A stretch of 33,009 nt of DNA from CAZMGV01 sp964621525 [NCBI: uncultured bacterium] (lineage in GTDB: Bacteria; JAGRBM01): assembly GCA_964621525.1 (NCBI GenBank), contig CAZUMS010000038.1, positions 1-33,009 on the forward strand, given 5' to 3'. Numbering within the stretch: position 1 is the stretch's first letter; every line of letters begins with the position of its first letter. This document shows, piece by piece, positions 1 through 12,000 of the stretch. The position numbers and the translations under genes were made by a program. The notes below the pieces were generated by a model. That model worked only from the letters and a program-made list of their open reading frames with translations, searched no databases and was not told where the DNA came from.

Positions 1-2
1 CC

Positions 3-3000
3 ACCGGCTTCTACTCGAATGCCGACAACACCGGCACCGATCCGAACAACCCGGATTCGGACGGCGACAGCCTGCTGGACGGCGCCGAAAACAACTCGGG
101 GGTGTACAATAATCCCGGCGATACCGGCACCGATCCGAACCTGGCCGACACCGACGGCGACGGCTTCCCGGACGATATAGAAAACAACTCCGGTACCTAC
201 GTGAGCCTGTCTCTGACGGGCACCAATCCGAACCACGAGGATACGGACGGCGACGGCCTGTGCGACGGCGACGCCTATGCAGGCAGCTGCACCGGCCGTG
301 AGTTCAACGTCAATCATCTGGTGAACCAGACCACCGCCGGAAACCAGGGCTACGGACGGGTGGCGGTCCACTCCAACGGACACTATGTCGTCACGTGGGA
401 GATGGCGGACGCGGACCAGAGCGGCATTTATTACCGGATCTACGATTCGGCCGGCCGCCCCCTGACGCCGGAAAGCCGGGCCAACCTGTTCGAGACCGGC
501 TACCAGGGCGAGCCGGATGTATCGATTACGGGTTCCGGACATTTCGTGATCGTCTGGCGCGACGACCGCAACGGCAACCCGGACGTCTATTTCCGGATGT
601 TCAGCCCCGACGGACAGCCGGACGGCCCCGAGCAGATCGCCCATTCGCTGGACAGCGACGCCGAAATAAACGCCCGGGTGTCCATGAGCGAGAGCACCGG
701 CTGGTTCTCGATCGTGTGGGATTGCGCCACCTGCGGCACGAATCCGCCGAACGTATTCACGCGCCGGTTCGATTCGGGCGGCAACCCGATGTTCGCGGAA
801 TTCAACGTCGCCACGTCCGATTCCGGCGACCAGAGCAGTCCGTCTGTTGCCGACGTGAACGCCGGCTTCTTCGCCGTCGCGTGGTCGGACTACAGCGCCG
901 GCTACGGTCGTGTGATGGTTCGCGGCTTCAATGCCGCCGGCGTGGAAGTAATGTCCGAAACGGCGGCGAGCACATACTCGTCGGGTGCGGGCTGCTACGG
1001 GGCGTCCATCGCGTCCAGCCCGGCAGGCGCTGGTTTCGCGGTCGCCTGGCAGTGCGACGGCGAGGACGGCAGCGGGCAGGGCATTTCGTTCCGGCAGTAC
1101 GACGGCGGCGGATCGCCGTTGCATGCACCGGTGGCCGTGAACACGACGACGGCCGGCGACCAGTTCGGCGCGTCTGTCGCGGTGAGCAGCTCCGGCGACG
1201 TATGGGTCGCCTGGAACTCTTCCGACCAGTTCTATGCCGGTCCGGTCTGGCCGATGCTCCGGCGGTTCGACAACACCGGCGCGCCGCTGCAGGGCGAGTT
1301 CGCGGCTTTCGGCGAACCCAATACCGGGTCCGGAGTCGATATCGGCAATGCGATCAACGGCGACAAGGTTGTCGTGATGACGGCCGATTCCGACGGCAGC
1401 GGACCGGGGATCATGGCGACCCAGACCCGTCACACGGACCCGACCAAGCTGGATACCGACGGCGACGGCCTGTGCGACGGCTGGAGCACGGTCGGCGGCT
1501 GCACCGGCGCGGAACTGAATCTCTATACCGATCCGCTGCTCTACGACTCGGACGGCGACGGCCTGTGCGACGGCTCGGTCACGACCGGTAGCTGCAGCGG
1601 CACCGAGGCGTTCGGCGAATACCGCGTGAGCGATTCGACCTTCCTCGACCAGTCAAACGTGGCGGTGGCCGCCGATGTGCAGGGCCGCTCGGTGGCGGTG
1701 TGGGAATCCAGCCACACCGGCGATTACGATGTCTATTACCGCCTGTACGACCGCACGGGCGGCACGGTCATGAGCGAAACCGCCGCGAATTCGTACACAA
1801 CCGGGGATCAGCATTTTGCAGACGTCGCCATGTCTCCGGACGGCGGCTTCTGGGTCGTCTGGTCCGACCAGAGCGGAGCCGACGGCAGCGGAGACGGCAT
1901 CTTCCTCCGGCGTTTCGGTCCGTCCGGGAGCACGCTCACGAGCGACATCCTCGTGAGTTTCCTGGCGGCGGCGGGCAACCAGCGGTATCCGAAGATCGCC
2001 GTCGGCGGATACGGCCAGGCGATCGTGGTCTGGCAGAGCGACGGCGGCGACGACGGCGACGGCGACAGCATCGTCGCCCAGTTGTACGATCCCGATGCGT
2101 CTCCCGTCGGCACGCCGTTCGTGGTCAATTCCAGCATTACCGGAAACCAGCAGCTTCCCGACGTGGCAGTGCACCCGACCACCGGCGAGTTCGTGATCAC
2201 CTGGCAGAGCCCCGATGCGGACAGCGAAGGCGTCTTCTTCCAGATGTTCCTTCCGAGCGGTGCTCCGCGGGGTGCGGAAATACAGGCGAATACGTACACG
2301 CCCGGTTCGCAGATTCTGCCGCGGGCGGCGATCAACCAGCTCGGCACACTTGTCATCGCCTGGAGCTCCTTCATGCATCCGGGCGACGGCGACGGTTACG
2401 GTATCGTCTCGAGGGCGTTCGATGACTACGGAAGCCCGCTGGGCGCCGAACAGACGTTGAACTCGATCTCGCTCGGAAACCAGACGCAGTCAGCCATTTC
2501 TGCCTACCGCGACTCCAACGAGTTCGCGGTCGCCTGGACGGACGGCGGCGGAGCCGACGGCGACGGCTCGGGCGTATATACGCGCCGTCTGGACCAGGGT
2601 GGTTATCCGGCGGGACCCGGCGAACTGCAGCTGAACGTCGAGACGGTCAGCGATCAGACCAACGTCGATATCGCGGCGATCCGGTCGGGTTACTACGTGG
2701 CCGCCTGGCAGAGCTTCATGCAGGACGGATCGGCCTACGGCATCTACGGGACGCGTCCCGGCACGAACCCGAACAACGCCGACACGGACGGCGACGGCCT
2801 GTGCGACGGCACGGTCAACCCCGGACAGTGCTCGAACACGGAAGCGTCCCAGGGATCGAGTCCCTTTTTCGCGGACACGGACTTCGACGGCCTGTGCGAC
2901 GGCGGTTTCGTCACGGCGAACTGCCCGGACGGCTACGAGGCCCAGCACGGCACGAGCCCGACGAACAGCGATACCGACGCGGACGGTTATCGCGACAACG

Positions 3001-6000
3001 TCGAAACGGTGACGGGCATCTGGTTCGATTTCAACGACACCGGGACCGATCCGACGAATCCCGACACGGACGGCGACGGCCTGATGGACGGCGAGGAACG
3101 TTATCAGGGCTTCGTCTGCTCGTCGTCGGACCTGCAGACCGACCCGAACCTCATCGACACCGACAGCGACGGACTGAGGGACGATGTGGAGACCTGCACC
3201 GGAGGCTGGAACGGCATCAGCAATACCGGGACTGCGGGTAACGACGACGATTCGGACGACGACGGCCTGTTCGACGGCGAGGAATCCCGGTCCAGGAGCA
3301 ACGGGCAGTTTGCTCCGCCCGTCACGCTGGCCACGGCGGACGAAGGCGCCGCCATCGGGCTGTACGACGTCACCAACGACGGTTTCGCTGATGTGATCAA
3401 GGTGTACGCCAACAACCTGTATCTGACACCGACGTATAATTACGACGGGTCGCTGGGAACCGAGCAAACCTACGGTCTCGGCGCCGGTGTGTCGGCAAGC
3501 TCGTTCGTCGTCTTCGATATTACGGGCGACGGTTTCAAGGACGCGATCGTCAGCAACTCAGGCGCTGCTGGCGGCCATATCCTGCTCCCCGGCTGCGGGG
3601 CCAGCTCGGCTCCGTCCGGATGCGTCCCGGACAACGTGTCGCCCCGTTTCGGCAGCCCGATTGCCGACGGTCCGGCGGAGGCTGCCTACGGCATGGTGGC
3701 GGCCGATTTCGACGCCGACGGCTTCATCGATTTCGCCTATGCGACGTCCAGCGGGGTCCAGCTCTACTGGGCCTGCGGCGCCATCGGGGTCTCGCACGCA
3801 GGCTGCGCAGACGGTTCGAAAGTTCCGCCGTACGATTCCGTTCCGGATACGGTTCCGGCCGGTGCGGCCACGGTTGTGGACCTCACCGCCGGCGATTTCG
3901 ACGGCGATATGTACCCCGACCTGATCGGCATCAGCGCCGGTGCGCCTGCACGGCTGATCCGGTTCACGAATTTCAGCGGCGTCGTTTTCGACGACGGGCG
4001 TCCCATTTACGAAAGCACCGGTACCGCCGTCCCCGGAACGCTCCGGATGGGCGATTTCGACCGGGACGGCCTGCAGGACGCAGCCTTTGCGGAATCCTCC
4101 CCGCACCAGATTTCCGTGGCCTACCAGAGCCGCAGCGGGTTCTACGGAAGCAATCACATCGGCGAGGCGGCGGTGCTCCCGCTTCCCTCGCTCCCGCAGG
4201 GCCTTGCCGCTGCTGACCTGAACGGCGACCAGACCCCCGATCTCGCGGTCACGCTGGACGGCGCTTCCGACGCCCGGATCTATTTCAACGAAGGCACCTG
4301 GGCCGAGGCGGTCCGGACGTTCGCATTCCAGAGTCTGGCGTCTTCTAACGACATGCGGCGACTCGCCGCCGCCGACCAGGACAATAACGGCACCACCGAC
4401 CTGTTCATGGACAGCGGATCGGCACTGGAGATCGTGGTACGCCGGGGAGCAACCGCGTTCCCCGGTTACCGGTCGAACCCGAACAGCCCCGATACGGACG
4501 GCGACAGTCTGTGCGACGGCAGTTCTTTGACCGGTACCTGCTTCTCCACCGAAGCCGGTCCCGGCACCGATCCGCGGAATCCGGATTCCGACGGCGACGG
4601 CCTGTGTGACGGCGACACGACCGTTCCGCCGTGCGACAGCGACGAGTCCTTCGTATACGGCGATCCGATGCTCGCGGACACGGACGGCGACCTGCTGCCC
4701 GACGGCGAGGAAATCCCCGCCGAGGTGACCGATCCTTCGTTGCCGCCATACTCCTTCACGGCCTCGACGCAGGCCATTACCTATCCGGTCCCGGGCGGAG
4801 GCTATACCCGCATGCCGTCGGTGGCCTGGGCTCCGGGCGCTTCGGACCGCCCGGTGGTGACGTTCGAGTACGACGATAACGACACACCGTTTACCAGTGT
4901 CCTGGGGCGCGCTTCGACCGACGGCGGCGTGACCTTCGGAGGCAATCTGCTCGGGGGTGCGTCCGCGAACGACGGCCAGAACAGCCCGGTCCTGACGGCC
5001 GGCGGCCATCCGGGCGAGATGTACCTGTCCGTCTCCGCCAGCGACGCCAGCGGCTACCAGTTCCTCCAGTTCGCTTCCAGCCGCGACGGCGGTGCGACCT
5101 GGAACTGGCAGGACCTGAACAGCGGTGCCCTGAACCAGTATGCCAGCCGCGTGCAGGTGGCGTCCGCTGCCGGACGCACGGCGATTGCCTATGACTGGCT
5201 GAATACCGGCACCTCGGAGTCGGAGATGCGCGTGGCCGTGTCGGACGACTACGGCGCGACTTTCAGCGGCCCCGTTACGCTGGACTACCTTGCGTCCGTG
5301 ACCCTGCGGTACCCCACGGTGGCGGTCGACAACCGCGGGGTCGTCGTGCTCGCCTATTCGGATCCCGGCAATTACGGGAACGTCACCGTGGATTGCTCGC
5401 CCGACGGTTCGGCCTGGGGGAGCAGCGAACGGAATCTCAGCGGCTACGTCGCGCCGGGACCGGGATTCGACGGTATCCAGCTGGCCGTGCTTCCCGACAA
5501 CCGGATCGGTGTTGTCTGGCGCGAATACAACGGCCCCACGCGGACGGTCCAGTTCGCGCTGGTCGACGTGGGCTGCGACTTCATGATCGGATCTCCGGTG
5601 CCGCTGGGCAGCACCGATGCGGACACGAGCGAACCCAGAATCGCCGTGAACCGCCAGGGCAGCCTGTTCGTCGCCTGGTCGGAGCAGACCACGGCCGGCT
5701 ACGTGATGCGGTTCTCCCGCAGCCTGAACCAGGGCGCAACCTGGCATTCGGAACAGGTCCCGTCGTCGATCGTGTCCGGCAACCGGGATATCGATCTCAC
5801 GGTTGACCGTGCCGGCCGTCCGGCACTCTCCTGGGAACGCGACATCCCCGAGGATCTGGAGCAGGCCGGCATCGGCCTCGCCATCGCCGGCCCGGATGCG
5901 GACGGCGACGAATATCCGTCGTTCGCCGAAACCGGGACCTTCACCATCCTGAACTTCCGCGACGTGGGCACTCCGGCGGATGACCCGGATTACGACAGCG

Positions 6001-9000
6001 ACAGCCTGCCGGACGGCGACGAGCTGCATCACGGGCTCGATCCCCTCAACGCGGATTCGGACAACGACGGCCTCACGGACGGCATGGAAGTGGTCCGGCG
6101 GAACGAAGGACTGACGTATGCCCCGGCCTCGCCGATTTCGACGGGCTCCTATCCCTGGGGTGTCGCGACGGGTGATATCGACCTGGACGGCGACGTCGAT
6201 TTCGTCGTGACAAACTATGCGGCGAACCAGATCACCGCCTACCAGAACGACGGGTCGGGTTCGTTCGCGCTGTTCTCCGGCAGCCCGTTCGCCACGGTCG
6301 CAGGCCCCGAGCACATCGTGCTGGACGATCTGAATGCCGACGGCATGCTGGACATCGCGGTGGCGGGTACATCCGACGTGCAGACGTACCTGGGCTGCAT
6401 AGCGGCCGGAAACCCCTCGGGTTGCAGCGGCGTCGGCCCCGGCGAGTTCGTCGTGGGCTACACGATCGGTTCGGGAGACGGTCCGTTCGGCGGCCTCGCC
6501 ACCCTGAATTACGATGGTGACGGCATCCGCGAGGTCGCCTTCACGAGCATCCCGGACGAGACGGTCTACCTATACGAGAACGGTTCGTTCATGGCCTCCC
6601 GGAACTTCTCCGGCGAGACGGTGGGCAACGTGCGGATTGCCGACGTGAACCGCGACGGCGTGGATGACATCCTGGTCGCCGGGTACATCAGCGACGGCAC
6701 CGGCATTGTTCATGTGGTTCCGGTCTGCGGCGGCACCAGCCCCTACGCCCCGGGATGCGGCGGCGGCACGGGGATGCCGAACGGCTCGCTCGGCAGCTCC
6801 TACAACAAGTTAATGCCGGTCGGGACAACCGACATCGCAGCATTCGACTTCTCGGGCGACCAGGTGCCGGACATCATCGCGCTGGGCCCGGATGGCGGCG
6901 GCGACAACGCCTGGCGCTTCGACTTCCAGGCCGCCCAGAGCGGGCGCGGCCTCTACGACTACACGAACTCGGGCTTCGCGGGCGACATTGTCGGTCTCGG
7001 TGGCGTGAATGCGGGGACGCAGATACTGGTCGCGGATCTGGACGGGGACAGGATCCAGGACATGGTCGTGACGGACGGCGTTTCCGGCAACGGCCAGTGG
7101 ACTTACAAGGGAGGAAGCAACTCCGAACTTCACGGCTATCCGTACGGCGGCATCCCGAACGGTAATTTCGACACGATGGGCGGCCTGAACACGGTGTCGG
7201 GCGTCCAGCGCATTGCCGCCGCCGACTTTAACGGTGACGGCGTGCCCGATCTGGTGACGACTCACCCGATGTCCAACGAAATCAAGGTACATATCGGCAA
7301 CTCCGGGCTCTCCCCCATCTCGAATCCCGCCGATGCCGACACGGACGGCGACGGCCTGTGCGACGGGCGCGTCCGGACCGGCGGCTGCACGGGAGCGGAA
7401 CTGGGCGGCCTGGAAAACGTGCTGACGGCTGGTGCCTCGCACAACTGCGTGAAGCTCCCCAACGGCAATGTGAAATGCTGGGGTTACAACTTCGAGGGCC
7501 AGCTAGGCCTTGGGGATTCCACGACCCGCGGGGCAACTCCCGGCTCCATGGGAGCCAGCTTGGATCCGGTGAACCTGGATCCGCCGCACCTGGCCAAGCA
7601 GATCGCCGCCGGCGGTTCGCACACCTGTGCGATCCGGACGGACAACAGCACTGTCTGCTGGGGTAAATACGACGACGGACGGCTCGGCGTCCCCGCCTAT
7701 TCACAGAACCAGGGCGACAGCCCGGCCGAAATGGGTTCGGGTCTCGTGCCGGTCGATCTCGGGCCCGGCCGCACGGCGGTTCGGCTCTTCGCGGGCTTCG
7801 CCAATACCTGCGCGATTCTGGATAACGGCCAGCTCCGCTGCTGGGGCGACAATACGTACGGCCAGCTGGGTCTCGGCGACACGAACCCTGTGGGCGATGA
7901 CGAGACCCCCGGCGCCGTGGGCTACATCGATCTCGGCACCGGCCGAACGGCTGTGGACGTCGCGGTCGGCACCCAGCATATCTGTGCGGTTCTGGACAAC
8001 GGCGATGTGAAGTGCTGGGGCGACAACGGCGCGGGCCAGCTCGGTCTCGGGTATTCTCCCGCGGTGCGTCTGGGAGATAACCCAGGCGAAATGGGCGATG
8101 GCCTGCCCGCCGTGGATCTCGGCACCGGGCGAACCGCCGTCCGTATCGCGGCTAGAAACCTCTCGACCTGCGCGATCCTGGACAACGGCCGGGCGAAATG
8201 CTGGGGCAGCAACGGCTTCTCCGAGCTTGGAGCGCCGCTCGATGCGATCACAGGCGACGATCCGGGCGAAATGGGCGACAACCTTCCGTACGTGAATCTC
8301 GGCACCGGCCGCAGGGTGGAGACAATCGCCGCCGGGTTCTCCAGCTACTGCGCGCTGCTCGATAACGGCGGTGTAAAGTGCTGGGGCACCGACCAGTATG
8401 GCCAGTTGGGCTATGGCCTCGCCCCCAGTTCGGTCATCGGCGACAGTCCGGCAGAAATGGGCGACAACCTGCCTTATGTCCATCTGGGTGCAGGCCGTAC
8501 AGCGCGTCAGATCGCCGCCGGCTCACGGCACGTCTGCGCGGTTCTGGACGATCTCCAGATCCGCTGCTGGGGCGAGGGTGCCTACGGTGCTCTCGGCAAC
8601 GAGTCGTCCAGCAATATCGGCGACAGCCTGACGGAGATGGGCGCGGCCCTGAAGCGCGTCAACTTCGGTATTGTGCCTCCGCTTGTGGTTCTGACGAATC
8701 CCGCGCTGGCCGACTCGGACGGCGACGGCCAGTGCGACAGCACGGCGACGGTGGCCCCGTACTGCGACGGCCTGGATACCGATCCGCTCGACCCGTGGAA
8801 GTTCTTCGAGCCGGGCGCCGATTCGTTCTCCACGGACGTGAACGACGCTACCGGCACCGACGGAACGCCGGATGACGCCATCGCCGCCTACACGGGCGCA
8901 CGGTTCGACGCGAAGCTCGACACCGACATCATGACCCTGACCAACCTGCGGGGCGGCCAGAAGGTGACGATTACGGTCCAGAACCTGGACAGCGTGCCGA

Positions 9001-12000
9001 CCGGTTTCCGGCTGAAATCAGTGTTTGGCGGTGGAACCAGCGTGCTCGATATCGCCCCGCAGGCCGGTGTCTATACGGCCAAGGGTTCCTACGTCCTGAC
9101 CGATACGGACGATCTGGACGGCTTCGAACTGATTCCGGTCCAGGAGCTTCCGGTACTGCCCGCCCCGTTCGTCCCGAGCGACTACCTCGTGACGATCGAT
9201 GTGTCGGAATACCTGGTGCGCAACGACAACGATTCCGGACCGGCCTCGCTCCGGTACGGCATGGAGACAGTATCCCCGGTCGTCAGCGGGACACTGTATA
9301 TCACGCCCGAATCCACCCGGAACGTCACGGTCACCGCGCCGGTCGGCTTCACCGGAGCGGAACCGCTGGTGGTCGACGGCCTGAACCGCATGAGCGTGAT
9401 GGGAACCGATTCGTCCGGTCTGATGAGTATCAATGCTGCCTCGGCTCCGCTGACTCTCCGCAGCCTGACGCTTCAGCACTATAACAATACGATCAGCAAC
9501 CCCGAGGCCATCACGCTCAACGGCGCGTCCGGCGTAATCCTCGAAGACAATGTGATCGACCATGTGACGAACTTCCTCAGCTGTTCGCCGGACAGTGCGA
9601 TCAGGGTTCTGGGCGGCAGCAACCACCGGATCCGGAACAACCGGGTCGAGGCCGGCCCGTGTTCCGGTATCGCAATCAGCCCCGGAGCGGCCGTCGATAT
9701 CACCGGTAACACAATCAGTACGCAGGCCGGCGCCAACAACGGCCGGGGCATCATGATCAGCGTCGGCGGCCTCCCCGGCGCGGTCGAGAACAACACCATC
9801 CTCGTCAACGGGTCCGGCGGCAACGGTATCGAGAACGTGAAGCCCACGGGCGCGGTGCGGAACAACTCCATCACCTGCACGTATTCGGCCGGCTCCAGCT
9901 ACGGCATGTCGTCGGGCGATGGCGGCCTCAAGATCGGCCCCGGCAACACGATTTCGGGCTGCAACACCGGCATCTTCCTGACGAACGGTGCGAATTCGGT
10001 GATTGAGGGCAACACCTTCGTCGCCACCGATTCGCAGGCCGTCGATCTGGGCAGCGCCACGAGCGGCACGGTCATCCGGCGGAACACCTTCGACCTGCGC
10101 GGCATGGGCACCGGCCGCGGCGTTGCGGCCATCGGCACCTCGCCGAAGGTCGTCGGCAACAGCTTCTACGGCGGGTGGATCCAGGTGGACCTGTCCGGAA
10201 TCTCGGGCAATGCGAACGGCAGCCTTGTCGCCGGCAACCTGTTCCAGGACATCGCAACGGGATCCACCACCATCGGTCTGAAGGTGAAGGGCGCCACGGC
10301 GGTGAGCTTCCCCGACATTCCAAACTCGGTGCTGGTGGCCCACAACACGTTCTTCGGCCTCGACATGGGCATCCAGTATCCGAGCGCCCAGTCCTCCAGC
10401 GCGGGTCTCGATATCCGGTCCAACATCTTCTCGGATAACAACAACCGGGGCATTTCGTACGAGACGACCACGTTCACCGGCGGCACGGCGTCCGCGGTGA
10501 GCAACGTGTTCTACAACAACACGGCTCACTGCTCGACGAGCAGTACGTTCTGCTCGTCCCTGGGCCTCTCGCCGCCGTCGGGATCGAACGTGGTGGCCAA
10601 CCCGAACTTCATGAACCTCACCGTCGATTTCGCCCTGAGCGGCGCGTCCCCCGCTATCGATACCGGTGACCGGAACCCGCAGGTTATCCGCGAGGTCGAG
10701 AAATACCTGCCGGAGGTCCGCCTGTCGGCACCGATGCGGATCCGGGTTGCGTCGGGCAGCAGCACGACCCAGTTCACGGGCGTATTCCCGCTGGCCGAAA
10801 TCGACAACGCCTACCAGAACTGGACGGTTCATTTCGTCAGCGGTACGGCCGGGAACATTAACCAGCCGCGCCGGATCAGCAGCTACACGGCGGCGTCCGG
10901 AACCTTCGTGCTCGGATCTGCGCTGCCCTCGACGCCGAACCCCGGCGACGAGTTCGAGCTGGTGCTTGAAACGAACGTCACCAACGTGGCGGGCAACGTC
11001 GTCCGCGGCGAAACCGCGGTTCTCGAAAACGTCGTGGGCTCGTACGTGAACCTCTGGGCGGAGTGCACCCAGGGCGCGGGCGGTGCCTGCGCGACGGGAC
11101 AGGTCCGCAAGATCACGTCCTATAACGAGACGTCCCGCGACCTGACGCTGGCGTCGTCGTTCTCGCCGCTGCCCAACACGAACGACAAGGTCCGCATCAT
11201 CGTGATGCCGGAACCGGGCTTCTGGCAGGACAAGCAGGTGACGTCCAGCGGTCTCTCGCCGGCCGACGGAGCCGGTGTCACCGCCGAACTGAACCGGCGC
11301 GTGGGCTACGGTCAGGACCCGAACATGTACACCCTCACGGTGAGGGACACGATCCATGTCGGGGACCGGAGCTGGAACCGTCTTGTGATCGAGTACCCGC
11401 CGCAGATGCTGACCCCGGTCCCGGGCGATTGCGTTGCCGGAGCGTCGGTTTCCACCGACGGCACCGAAAACTGCGGAGGAAACTTCCAGGTGACCAATAA
11501 CCGCATCTATTTCACGAAGGTCACCTCCGCGGGGGCCCCCTTCGCCACGGGCGACGTGTACTTCTCGGCGGTTTTCAAGGGAACCGGTACGGCCGCGTTC
11601 GAGACGACGGACGAGAACCCGTTCCGTGTCTGGGTGCAGAACGGCCGGAGCGACTTCCGGACGGTGCCGGTCGAGGCGGGCGTCCTAAACCGGCGGTGGA
11701 ACCTCTCCGTGCGGGGCGACATGGAGTCGGCTCCCATCACCTTCGCCGGGCCGGGTCCGTTCACCGCCGACTTCACCAGCGGAATTTCCGGGGTGGTCAA
11801 CCTGTCACCCCAGATTTCGCCCGCTGTCCAGGACGACAGCTACGGCATGATCCTTTATACGGAGAAGCCCGGAAGTATCTACTCGTCGAGCGCCGGAACC
11901 GATCTGGAAAGCGGTTACGATGTTCTCGGTCTGGGCCATACCCGCTATGTGACTGTCTCCGCCGCGCCCGTCCGGATCGTGGAGACGATCCCCTCGCAGA

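Noticed and set aside
395-1591. A 398-codon frame inside the giant gene, in a different phase.
   Set aside because: It is an Arg/Gly/Pro-rich shadow of the GC-rich repeats, with no domain and no ribosome site; the giant frame explains the region.
3558-6314. A 918-codon antisense frame under the giant gene.
   Set aside because: Composition is typical of the complement of DGDG-repeat coding (Val/Arg/Gly/His-rich); it has no recognisable domain. The same applies to the antisense frames at 9018-11357 and 19594-21894.
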